DNA of 64,000 nucleotides from Spirometra erinaceieuropaei. Lineage: Eukaryota > Platyhelminthes > Cestoda > Diphyllobothriidea > Diphyllobothriidae. Where the stretch lies: contig CACRXP010000192.1 in NCBI GenBank assembly GCA_902702965.1, positions 617,070 to 681,069 on the forward strand. The letters run 5' to 3'. The notes beneath the pieces are model-generated. The model saw only the letters and a program-made list of their open reading frames with translations. It was not told where the DNA came from and did no database searches. Made by a program: the position numbers and the translations under genes. Of the stretch, positions 35,036 through 46,800 are shown one piece after another. The stretch's first letter is position 1; each line of letters begins with the position of its first letter.

Positions 35036-36639
35036 CTTCCGTCAACCGAGAAAATGGTAACGAAAGTCCTTAGGTGAGAGAGTGGTTCAGACCGGAGTCG
35101 CTGCAGGCAGTCACCAATGCTGAGTAAGTGCAGATTGGAATTTGCCGGCCGCCACCACTGGGGATTCGAAGCAAGACTGCTTAGTCATAGATCGTTAAAT
35201 AAAACGCAATGCGATCAGGCCACCGGGCCAGTTACCACGTCGGTCACGATGGGGAATATTAACTATGATGTGAATGTTGTTCACACGCCAGTTCCAATGG
35301 GCGTTGGATTCCAATCTAAAGTATTTGCAGGTAGTGCAGAAATATTACTTGTTACTATGCGGTTGTTTGTGAGAACTCAATGGACAAAACGAAACCTAAC
35401 ATACAATAATCAAGGAGTTCTAATTCAAATCCTGTATTTCTCCAAATCTGGGTTTTCGTCATGACTCCATACCAACTGCAAATGAGCCATAAATGATCAC
35501 CTTGGTCTGTCATGCTTTTACCGCTGCATATTTGGCAACTACCATGCTTCGCCATAATAAGCTGAAGTGGTACCACAACGTTTGGTGCTTGATATTGAAT
35601 GACCCACAGTATACGGGTCTAAAAGTGCGGATACAATCTAGAGCATTGATTCCGAGCGAGCAATCACCAGAAAACCGGGACTATGTGCTGGTTTGTATTC
35701 TTCATAGCGCGTCACTGTTGCAGTGCGGCTCTTGTCGGTGTAAGGAATCGCATTTCCCGCTGTCTAGAAGTTTGGTCATGGTAAGTTGACCGGCGAATAG
35801 ACACTTGCCTGACAATGTCGTCCGTGATGTTGATTGTATATCTAGACTTCGGTTGTTCTTCTTTCCAGGTTTGCCGACTTCTCCTTGTTTATGACAGCGT
35901 CAACGTCTTCATTGCAAGGATCGAGTCCGCAGACAGCCGGTTACTTCAAGCTGGACGAATTCACTCTGGCGGGAGAGCGTTCACTACGTACTTTGTGGGC
36001 ATTTCGAACTCAAATCGGATACCAGAAGCCTAGCCTGGATCACTAACCGATGTTCGGGGGGATGTTTTCTAGTTTCTTTCCCCATGAAAGACTGAGTCCC
36101 TCACCTCTACCCTGTTGGGATGATTGCCGTAAGAGTAAGACCACAAAGATCGAGCTATGCTCTCAATAGGCACACTTTTTGTTCATACCTGCTAAAGGGT
36201 CGCGATTGTTGAAAGTTAAGGCAACTGAATTTCAGCGACTACTGCTATCATCATCTGGTTCCCTACGCAAGTGCAGTTGTTGTGGAATTTGTTCAGAAAA
36301 CTGTTCCTTCCAGCTGCAGCGGCCTTCTGTAAGTCCAACCAGAACTTTGGTTGTTTGGAAATCCGCGGTTCGTGGAACGACTGACTGGAAGGATAGCTTT
36401 GTGTACATAGTTGCCGCTATCGAAGGCAAGCATCCACATGTTTCGTAACCGGCATACTCGTTTAAGGTTCCATGATTAGGCTAGAGGGCAGGGAAAGTCC
36501 TACTTTCAAGCGGACAGTATTTACCATGTCCTTATCCCATCTCGGCAGGCGATCTTTAATTTGTTGATCCATTTGCCAGATCGATGTTAAACCAGACCTG
36601 AGGACAGAACTGTTGCTTTATCACTGTTTCCCAATACGT
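35036..36639. other. Intergenic DNA, no gene recognised
   Basis: No domain, RNA gene or repeat was identified with confidence. Confidence 0.4.
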
Positions 36640-36790
36640 TGGAGTCAGCTGGAATCGCAGCCATCTTTCGTTGAAGGCAGTCACCATGGTTGCCCCTCGC
36701 GAACATACTGCTCGAGTCATGGTTCTCAGACCCGCAATCCATCAACAAACATACTGCTTTGTACGCCATTAGGCTACCTAGCAACCCCCC
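36640..36790 (+). mobile_element. Penelope-like ORF fragment downstream of GIY-YIG
   Basis: The frame from 36690 encodes LLESWFSDPQSINKHTAL, the conserved (E)LLESWFxxPQSINKxxxLP segment that follows the GIY-YIG endonuclease in flatworm Penelope-like elements. The 59-kb copy has RVSRDLL at the corresponding point. The endonuclease itself is missing here. Confidence 0.6.
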
Positions 36791-36959
36791 ACTCCCTCTC
36801 GAAGTTTCTATTTTCCCAGAAGGTCGCTCGCAGTGGCCACCCGCTATTTATGGGCGTCACACAGTTACGTGTCACAGCTTACCAAACAGATGTCACAAAT
36901 AACTCAACGTGCGATACCGTTTTGGGACCCAGAGAACGAAGAAGCTTCAACTAACCCAT

Positions 36960-37090
36960 TTGTGATATATCCGGCCGCCTCGGTGGGCTTCGAACACATG
37001 ACAGCAACGACAAGGCTTCAACGTTCAAACCGCCTGAGCTACAACTTCTCGGCAGGGAGCCTTGAGTTTATTCATATATTGGTCACTTGA
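36960..37090 (-). mobile_element. tRNA-derived SINE head (second family), minus orientation
   Basis: On the + strand a GGCTTCGAACACATGAC block and CCGCCTGAGCTACAAC are complements of B- and A-box-like sequences spaced as in a tRNA. The acceptor stem is not complementary. Confidence 0.4.
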
Positions 37091-37254
37091 ATTATGCAAA
37101 ATTGTCAAAAATCGCCTATTGAAATGTGAGCCTAGTGGATTCAAGATTGACTGCATAAGAAAACCTGCTTAAGGGACAGTGTGTTGAATCAGATTTGACG
37201 GATTCCATGCATTGTAGTAGGTTGAGTGTGTAATTTATCTTGAAAGTTCTCGAC

Positions 37255-37370
37255 CAGAGCCTCGTTACCCCGGTGAGTAGAGCGTTCCTGCTGTTGTGGG
37301 TTTGAATCCCATCCAGGCCCCCGAGGTTCTCACAAGTGGGTCAGTTGAAGTATTAAAATCTACCAAAACG
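37255..37370 (+). mobile_element. tRNA-derived SINE head (second family), plus orientation
   Basis: CGGTGAGTAGAGCGTTCC and GTGGGTTTGAATCCCATC give A- and B-box-like sequence followed by GTTCTCACAAGTGGGTCAG. It resembles the heads at 50.6-50.8 kb and 54.65 kb. Confidence 0.4.
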
Positions 37371-37489
37371 TATGACAGTTTGTTAATCTTACTTGAAGAC
37401 GACATATGCGTCAGCTTGTGTGCTGTTGTCTAGGTGGTGAATGTGCCCCCAAAACGAGCCACGCGGTATACGCGCTGGACCAACGCGGA

Positions 37490-37970
37490 GGCCATATGGA
37501 ATTCTGGCATGCGTTATTGGAATGCGCAGCATCACAAATGCCAACATGTTGGGGGTGCGGTGGCAGACCCGGTTGCCGACGTACGTCGTGCATATGGGAT
37601 CCCTGCTGCCGTCCCGCTTGTTTAAATCCTGACCATTTGTTTTGTGGACCAGCTGGTGTGGAGTCGAGCATCAAGGTGCGGGATCGGCCGTACAACCCTC
37701 CTGTGCTCTCCTCCGTCTCCTGTCTTCTTGACTCTGTTTGACACCGGGTCCAGGTGGGGGAGGAGAGAGTGCGGTAGGCACTGTGCAAGTCTGGTTTGAC
37801 ACAGGGCCCATGTAAGGGAGGAGGCACTAGGGTAGATGTTGGGAAAGTCTACTATCACCATAGACCAATTCACGCATAATGCATCGTCCCTGCTCTCACT
37901 CTGACGTGAAGCACACGGTGGAAATCGTCGAAAACAACGGTCGACCTGTCGTGTGTCGCTTTTCCAGCTT
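37490..37970 (+). repeat. Dispersed repeat B, long copy 2
   Basis: It aligns with 5660-6060 over most of its length: GGAATTCTGGCATG / GGATTCTGGCAGG, GGTGGCAGACCCGGTTGCCG, TTGACACCGGGTCCAGGTGG and GAAGCACACGGTGGAAATCG. An internal second block TTGACACAGGGCCCATGTA suggests a tandem duplication of the 3' motif within this copy. Confidence 0.7.
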
Positions 37971-38419
37971 TTCCAAGCTATTTTGTCTTCGTACAATGTG
38001 GGTTGGTCATAGTCGGTTTAGAAAACATGTCGGGGAGTGAATGGACAGCAGTGTGTCTGATAGACAATAGAGACAGAAATTAAGTCACGGCAGCTACTGC
38101 TCTCAGTTTACTCCCTAAATGGCTTGAATCGGTTAGGCTGTCAGTGTTTAGGGAGAAAAAAGAGGCCGTGAGGTTTATTCTGCTCAGTTTCAGCACCTAC
38201 CTTCTCACTACAGGCGAGTGTGTGCGCTTTGGAACCATCCTGACGAGCTATCAGTCGTGACCTGAAGGGTTGCTACCTGAGGTGATAATTCAGTCCTTCT
38301 CAGGAGAAAGGGGTACGCTGAGACAGTACCTTCTTCGCGTGGTCTTTTTGGTCCCCTAGATGATTTGGCGATCGTGTCGTATAGAGCTCTTTAGCTTTGT
38401 GGTAGAGCGGCGCCTACCG

Positions 38420-38660
38420 ATCAGGTTAGGGGGCGTCCTCGTTCCGTTGTGTCTCAGGGCTCAATCTAGAGCCAACGTATATCGACTAGTAGCGTACGCA
38501 GATAATGGTGGGTACCGATAAAGTCAATGTAAATCTGGATGACCACTTTTGGCTTACAAACCGTCCTCGACCAGCCTCAAATATGGAGAACCTGGGATTT
38601 GAACCCGGCATCTTTGGCCATCGACGGCTAATAAGCAAAACGATCATCCCTACCTCCCTA
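38420..38660 (-). mobile_element. SINE family A copy
   Basis: On the + strand, GTACCGATAAAGTCAATG, then GACCACTTTTGGCTTACAAA and TGGGATTTGAACCCGGCA, are the reversed family body and B box. Diverged. Confidence 0.5.
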
Positions 38661-39093
38661 GTCTTTTTCAGTGCTCCCGTGGGCGGTGAGTGTGGGAATA
38701 GGGAATGTTTTAGATGCTACGCATGTCCATTGCACTGTAGACCACAGCGGCATCTAGATCATAGGAGCGGTGGTGATGATCGTTCACCATTGGGTGGTTT
38801 ACAGGGTTCTCGAAGTTGGCCGACGAGTCTAGCCCTAATCACAAACATGCAATCGTGGTGAAAATAAGTTGTAGAGTACGGTTGGAGTGTCGGTCTCCTT
38901 TCTGGCCACGAAGCCATTAACACGGGTAGTCCGCGGTAAAGTAATCGGAACAGATCTAGGAGTGGATTTGTAGAACACGGCGAAACGATGTAGGCGACGG
39001 ATGGGAACAGTGTCCCTTTAGCGAGATTTTACAGCCGCCATATAAAACGCTGCATCCACTGTGCCTCGCGTTTTAGTCCTGGGCACCTTGAGT

Positions 39094-39368
39094 GCAATTA
39101 GTAGTATTAATGGTAGAAGTAGTAGCATTTCTCATTGTAATAGTAATAGTAGCATTAGTAGGAGTAGCAGTAGTATTAATGGTGGTAAAAGTTGCAGCAG
39201 TAGTAATAGTAACAGCAGCAATAGTAGTAGTAGTAGTAGTAGTGATAGTTTTAATAGTAGTAGTAGCAGTGTTATTAGTGGTAGAGGCAGTAGCAGTGGT
39301 GATGGTTGCAGTAGTAATATGGTAGTAGCAGCTGTAGTAGTGGTGGTCGTAGTAGGAGCGGTAGTAGC

Positions 39369-39439
<71 letters not shown>

Positions 39440-39776
39440 TAGTAGCAGCAGCAGCAGCAGCAGCAGCGGTTGTGGTAGTAGTAGTAGTAGTAGCAGTAGT
39501 AGCAGCAGCAGCAGCAGTAGTAGTAGTGGTAGTAGCAACAGTAATAGTAGTAGTAGTAGTAGTGGTGGCAGTAGTATTAGCGGTGGTAGTAGTAGTAGTG
39601 GCATCAGCAGTAGTAGCAGTAGTATTAATAACGGTAGTAGTGGCGGTAGTACTGGCAGTAGTAGCAGTAGTGGTGGTAATAGTAGTAGTAGTAGTAGTAG
39701 TGCTAACAGAAGTAGTAGTATTCATGATGGTAGTAGTGGTAGCAATAGTAGTAACAGCAGCAGCAGCAGCAGCGGT
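39094..39776. repeat. AGT/AGC trinucleotide array of about 680 bp
   Basis: A long imperfect array of AGT with AGC, GGT and AAT variants; the purest part is about 39365-39432. All frames run open as Ser, Val or Leu-type homopolymers, so these are not genes. It ends about 1.1 kb upstream of the nuclear-receptor exon. Confidence 0.95.
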
Positions 39777-40859
39777 GGGACTGGGCCCCGAGTAGTCATC
39801 AGTCATGGTACCTCATGGACTGTTGCACAGTTAACTCGCTGTCGTACCTGTGTACTTAACTTAACACAATGACGGCAATGGGGAGGGGGGTGGGCAGACC
39901 GCAGGCATTTGAGTTTCGACACATATCCCTCACAGCAAGCTGAACAAACAATGGTGTCCAACAGCACGTCCAGCGCACGCTTGCCTACATGTACACTAGC
40001 ATGAAGTCTAAACAGAACCGCGACGGCAACAGCAGTTGGAGCTGCAGCCACAGAAGGATCAAGCGTTGAGCAAACACGCGGCAGCGGCCACACGACATGA
40101 AAAGGTATCGAATTAGATCCGTAGAATAAAAACACGTGAGCACTATTCACATGCACACGTGCACAAGCGCAGGCGTGCGCGCGCGCAAGATACAGGTACA
40201 GGCGCTGTTTGAACAGTGTGCGCGCCTGTATGTGCGTGCCAGTATGTGCGNNNNNNNNNNNNNNNNNNNNNNNNNNNNNNNNNNNNNNNNNNNNNNNNNN
40301 NNNNNNNNNNNNNNNNNNNNNNNNNNNNNNNNNNNNNNNNNNNNNNNNNNNNNNNNNNNNNNNNNNNNNNNNNNNNNNNNNNNNNNNNNNNNNNNNNNNN
40401 NNNNNNNNNNNNNNNNNNNNNNNNNNNNNNNNNNNNNNNNNNNNNNNNNNNNNNNNNNNNNNNNNNNNNNNNNNNNNNNNNNNNNNNNNNNNNNNNNNNN
40501 NNNNNNNNNNNNNNNNNNNNNNNNNNNNNNNNNNNNNNNNNNNNNNNNNNNNNNNNNNNNNNNNNNNNNNNNNNNNNNNNNNNNNNNNNNNNNNNNNNNN
40601 NNNNNNNNNNNNNNNNNNNNNNNNNNNNNNNNNNNNNNNNNNNNNNNNNNNNNNNNNNNNNNNNNNNNNNNNNNNNNNNNNNNNNNNNNCCGTGTCGCGA
40701 GCGCGCACCCTTGTTTGTTCTCCGAGCTATTTGCACACGCTCCACGCGAGCACGCAAGCTGTACGGCGGCCTGTCGACACCCGCGGGGGCCGCACTGCGC
40801 ACAGACGCGATAACGCGCGTCTGACCAATCAGACTTCGAGCTTCGAAAGTCTGGCGTTT
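39777..40859. other. GC-rich flank of the nuclear-receptor first visible exon, with gap
   Basis: GC- and CpG-rich on both sides of the gap (for example GTGCGCGCGCGCAAG near 40173), suggesting a promoter or 5' UTR region. The frame of the receptor exon stays open leftwards into the gap, so an earlier start codon cannot be excluded. Confidence 0.45.
40251..40689. other. Assembly gap (439 N)
   Basis: A run of N within a GC-rich stretch. Frames reported across it are artefacts. Confidence 0.99.
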
Positions 40860-43800
40860 ATGGCAGTTGGGCGTCCTGAGGAGACGATTTTGACACGACT
40901 TTCGATCGCATACACCCACAGACGTCAGAGTGATCTGCCGCCCAGGCGAGTGAACTTTGCCTCATCATTTCATTCCTTTTCTTCTACAATCGGCTCTGGT
41001 GGTGGTGGCGGCGGCGGCGGCGACAACGACAGTGTTGACTGCGCTGTGGACTTTAACATGGACCCTAATCACCAGAGTTCAGCTGTGGCGGACACTGGTT
41101 ACCTTCAACAACCGCAAGAGCAACCATCGCAATACCGAACCGCTCCGCCGTTCACGCTTGATCAGTCCTCAGGCCTCGTGCAACCTTTGACCACCACCGG
41201 CGCCACCGTAAACCTCACTGCCTTCTCCGACGGTGAGCGAATTCATCGGTTGTCTACTTTTATGCGCTCTGACCTCCTCGCAAAGTCTGATATAATAAGG
41301 CTAGAGTCACAAAGACCTTGCTGGTTTAGGGTGGACAGAGGACGAAACAGTCAATCCACCATTATCGAGTAGTGCAAACCCTCTACGGCCCTCTAAGGTC
41401 GCTGTGTCGCGGTGACATTAACCGCTCTGAGGACGTATGAATATTTTGCGAGCCAGTGAAGTGTGAGTGGAAAGTGACTTCTGGTTCTCAGTGGCGGGGA
41501 GTTATTGAAATCAATAAACATTTAGTGATGGCAAAGGTTGTCTCACAGAACCCGCTTCTGTAGGGGCATTCTTCGGGTTCAGTAGCGTGTCCAATGCGGT
41601 CGGCTTTCGGAACAATGCGTATTCACACCTTAGTGTCCATAAGTCAGAGCCCGACCTTCCGCAGGTACTGTCACAACAGAAAGCGATGCATCACCGAAAG
41701 ATTTTAGCCAATGAGCGTATGGAGATAGGAATGCCCATTACCTGCAATGGCAGAAGAAACTGGAATGGCGATTCCTGGCTTAAGTGGAGCAGTAAGCATG
41801 AAGGACGAGTTTGAGGGTTGGACCGACATACTTGGTCATGGGAACTAACACTCTACCAGTTGGTTTGCGGGCTCATATCCTGCCGCCTGTGATAAGGGAT
41901 ACTCATGTTCATGTTCACGGATCCAGTCCTATTTCGGGAGGAAATAGCGGCCCTCCGTTTTACCTGGAAGCTCGGCCCGAGACCGTTACAGGGAACTAGT
42001 AGTTGAAAGGAGTATCCTGGCGAGGGATGAACGCCTTCCCGCGCGTAACCCCCGAATGCGCATTCCCGGCTCATTTATGCTCGATGACCGACTGTGACCT
42101 GGTGGTCGACTACCCAAATGCCTGAAAATTGGGCTCAACATCGCTCAGTTATGTCTGACACTGAGCTACAGGCAAGAGTGACTGCTCCGATTTGGCCCGG
42201 TTTCAGGACAGGGACCTCAGTCTCAGACAGACCAGTGACATGGTATGGGAACCACCTCAGGACAACCTTGACGGGCGCTCAGCGATGAAGCCTGTGGGCT
42301 CGCAACGGCAGTCCATAGAGTTATAAGCCAGTGTCATTTTCGAACGTTTGGTGTTCGGCTTATGTCAGGACGACTGGGTACGTGGGCGGGGGGAGGGAAA
42401 TTTAGGTACCAGGTGCTTCTACGACTGCGGGTAGGTCAGAAATAGTCAATGTGGGCCCAGTGTCGTCGTCCTTATACGTCCTTCGTTGTTTGTTGCTAAA
42501 CAAGTTAACTTTGATTTCCCGAAAGTCGGCTTGTTGCGTTTCGTGGCAATCATTCAGAGAATCACATAAGGTGCGTCGAGAGAAATTGGTCTGTCATTCA
42601 GTCTGTGTCTGCACTTCCAAGCCGCTCAAGGTAAGAATTAATCAGGATGGGAATCTGCTACCTATATGTGCTGTTATTAGGAAAGATCGCCCTTACTTCG
42701 ACAGAAACCAGGTTAATGTCTAGCAGTATGGGGACAAGGGTTGCCACTTAAGTATGACTACTGTTCATGGTGACATTCGCAAGGCTCTACAGTAGCGTGT
42801 TCTTGCCTCTATCCTTCATCCTATTCCGTAAGTGTATATCCTTTTGGACTACAAATGAGCCATTCTGAACGCTGGGTGCGTGAACAGGTCGTACGCCAGA
42901 AAGATAATGTTCTTGTTTGTTCTACTGTTTTCCAAGGACCATCACTATCAAACAGTAAGAGAAGCCACTTTAACTGGTCCCGATTTTCAAAATGACCGGC
43001 TGCTTATTATTTCATCGAAAATTAATGGACGAACTCGGAGTAAATCGCACCTAGTTCTGTCTACTCTGTCCACAACTCTTATGTAAAAATCAGACTTGAA
43101 GACTGCAGAATGCTCAGACCTGCTAACCTAACAGCATTCATTGTTTTACTCAGTCGACTGTCCCACCGTGTCTCGACACTGGACACATGTTTTCGGACAT
43201 ATCCCGATGGTAAACGGTAGGTTATAAGTTGGTTGGAAAGCAATGCAGGAGCTTGTGCTCAGAAGTGAACCCGACATTCTGTCTTGTCAAAATGAAGCAC
43301 TGGTTCGTGAATTCTGCAGGCAGTCGGACATTTGCCTGCCAAGGTCAGACCTTTTAGGTCACATGAGGGTTTATCGGTATCGAAATTCGGAATTGGTCAC
43401 ATAAGCACAGCTGATCAAGAGTGAGTGCGCTGGAGGAGAAGAGAGTCTACCTCCCCCTCTCCTCCCCCGGAAATCAGAGCGCTCATTTACTCTTGAGGTC
43501 CGAAGATAAATTCCAGGGGAGTGTTCTACTTGCAGGACACGACGCGAGTGACCCTAAGGAACTTTTCTAGAACCCGCACAGCAACGAGTGAGCAGTACTC
43601 AGGGCGTGCCGCGAAAGGCGGAGCAGACTGGTAAGACCTGAGTGTGTGGTGTGAACCCACTTGGTCACTGAACTTGGTACTCTACCACATGGGCCAGGGG
43701 TTAATGCCCTGCCGACAGGTATGGTGGAAGAAGGCATCCCGGCTCCTCCCGGCTTTGTTTTTATCATCAGTCCTCCTCCACGATGAGGTCGACTGTCGTA

Positions 43801-46800
43801 CCGACTTACTGTTGCTCGGTAGCACGCGATTAAATGCTTGAATTGCTTTGTTACCACCCAGCAGGCGGAAGCGAATGAAGCCACTTCTCACTTTCATCCC
43901 CCTTTCTCACCTATCTGCTGACTTTCCGACACCAAGATTGCCCGATCCGTGTGCGGAAACGGATGGTAAAGTATGTGACAACGCCCGGCTTCAAGTATTC
44001 TCGTATCAATAATCGGAATGCGGCCCCGTGAAAAAGTGAATTAATAGTCCGATTTGGGAGCTCGCGCAGACCTTTCGAAAGTGCCCTCTATGATGTACCT
44101 TCCCGATCAGGTATTCATCTAATGGACATCATGACACCGTGCCCTCACCGAAGTTAATTTCTTTAGCTCTGCGTTTCCGCTCGAGAGCTAGGAAAGTAGC
44201 GTACTCTGAATGTCGTCTGTATGAGGCCTAGTAAAGTAGTGCCTATCGGACATCATCCATACTGCCTGCCATTATTGGTGCAATCAAGCAGACATATTTG
44301 CGCCAACTACGTGTGTTTTTGCTGTTTCGGGGCCGACGGATGATTGGACCCGAGCCCTGGTACTGACAATGTCAGCTGGATACAGTCTTTTTGAGGTCAT
44401 TGACGGTGAGCCGCCTAAATGCCTTCAACAACCACCGCAGAGAGCCATCACTACCGAGGTTTCCGTGAGATTATAAAATCATCACCGTTGATTGGCTTTA
44501 AGCAGCCTCCCGTATCTCCGGAGATGAGTTGGCGAAAAGTACAACAGGCGTAATGCGTGATGTGGACAGGATACATGGTCTGGTTCAGAAAGAGGACGTC
44601 AACTGACATGGCATTTATTCATGAGATTGTGCGTGTTTCGATTCTCAACTGCCAAAAAGACGACAGTTTTACGAATGTTTCCAATTTCAGCACCAGGTGA
44701 ATACCGGTCCCATCAAAAAAAAACCCGATTAATTTGAGAAGTCCTTACCAAACTCCAAAGAAGAGAAATTACGGCAGGTTCTGCTGGTCAGCTTTACCGT
44801 CCAAGGTGATGTCTGTTTCGCTCCGCTATATGACCTCACAGCCCCAAAATCAACGGCGCTCTGGCGTCGAACACGTGTCTGACACGCCAAGAAGGGCCGC
44901 TTTGGATCAAGACAGCCACTGATCTATATTTCCATCAGGTCGACATTATCCTGTCCTCAATTTTGAGTTTTAACAAGGCGCTAACATCCACGGTTCAACT
45001 AACCGTTTGCATAGTTGAATTCTTCCGTCTGAGGGTCAGGTTGCAAACGACCCCTTCAGCAACTCCCCTCGCTTGGAGACTTAGTTAGGCAAGTCTGGTT
45101 TGCGATAAGTATAGAATTCCAGTCAGCCATCTAGTCATGTCCATTCCTAATCGTATCATCTGCCCATCGATTTATCATGATGTGCGCATGAACAGATGGG
45201 CGGTGAGGCGGATGCTTCGAAAGTTGCCTCCGTTATTAACCAACTTGAACGGAAGCTACCTAGGCAGTTTATCGTCTGGCCCCAACTGCAGACACAACAG
45301 CGCAATAGTCGCTGTTGTCTACACGTTTGGGAAATCAGCCTTTGCTGGCCGGAAGCCGATCTATGTCTGGAAATGGCTCAGAAGGAAGACGCCTCAACAT
45401 CCGGTGGAAGCCAGTTATAAAAGAAGAGATTATCCGCCCTGAAAACTCATTCGTTGTTTGTAAAAAGGGTAAGATGTGCTTATGTAGCCGCATCCGATGG
45501 ACACAATACGGATAACCCGCTTAATTATATTGAGTTGGTGCGATTATGTTGGCATGGTGGGGCTGTGCGTTGCGGTGTGTGTTCTATTGGCGGCCTTGTT
45601 TATTTGTTGCTGTATCTCCCTTTTTTGACCCAATGTTGGTGATCCTTCTTGACTTTTGACCTGTCATCTCCTTCTAACTTTCGCGTCGGATGTTTCAGGG
45701 TTAGGGTTTACGGGTGCGGTTAGGAGTTAAGGTTAGGGTTAGGGGTTAGGGCTGGGGGTTAGGTTTAGGGGTTATGGTTTGGGCAACTATTTCTCAAACA
45801 CTCAAATTACAAGCGCGCACTTCCAATAGCTTCTCTTTTGCGTACAATTACTTGACCTTGTCGCCTATGCGTTCCCCAGCCCCACCTGTAAGAAGGCCTA
45901 TTACCACCGGTCCGGACCACAGGTGGTTGGGGTTTGCTTACCTCAGGTGCGGCTACATTTGACCGAAAAAAGGGAAAAAGCAAACGGAACTCTCCAAAAG
46001 GTTTAAATTATAAGGCCCCGTCTGTTTCACCAGTACTAGCTGGTAGAGGTTTAAGAAAATGACATTCCGTCGTTAGATTCATGAATGACGCATGTTGGGT
46101 GGACACATTTTCGGTTGGACACAGGAATAAGGACTCTCGGGGCTGCAGATGGGCTTGCAACCAATTCCAAGAGGTACCTATTTCCGTGTTCTGCCTTTGG
46201 CCACAACCCCAACCTATATCTAGCCCTCCCCCTGGAAGTTAGCGCGACTGGCGGTAATTGAGAGGTGGCATAGGGGAGGGACCGTACTCCGTGTTGTACC
46301 CATTTTTGTAGCAGATGCCGCGACCTTGGCTTCAAATATCGCGCCCGGCTTTGAGACATGATCGACTAACGAGGGAAAAAACTAGACTAAAACCACTGCC
46401 CCTAAAGACGCCCCAACCGTCCTGTCCCGTTGTGTCAGCGTAATTGGACAGGAGGACAGGGCTGGGGTACACAACTGCAGTCCTTTACCTCGCCAAAGCC
46501 AAAAATTGAAAGAGAGCATGGACGTAAACGTTAACGCTTGCTCTCATGCCACAATCACACAGTCACAGTCCTTTGAGGATTAAACCTAATAAACCTTGAG
46601 TATTCACTGTTAAGGCCGTTCTTCTGCGATATAAAGAAGACAAAGTTAAAAGTGCTTTGTGTCTACCAACACAAGTGATATCTAGGGCATGGGTGTCTCC
46701 TGTCAGTCCAAGTACGTCCTATTCGATACAAGATTGTTATGACAGGGCTGTAGTATTGGATTCTTGGACATGGACAGACTTGGGAACCTTATTTTGCTGG

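Noticed and set aside
39061..39806. Frames up to 244 residues rich in Ser, Val, Thr and Leu
   Set aside because: They come from the AGT/AGC array; composition switches with frame and there is no domain.
39803..41372. Frames of 200-387 residues spanning the gap
   Set aside because: They run through 439 N. Only the part from 40860 to 41232 is supported, by splice phase and continuity with later exons.
45698..45778. True telomere or chromosome end
   Set aside because: The tract is short and degenerate, flanked by unique DNA on both sides, and recurs with the same flank at 55.9 kb.
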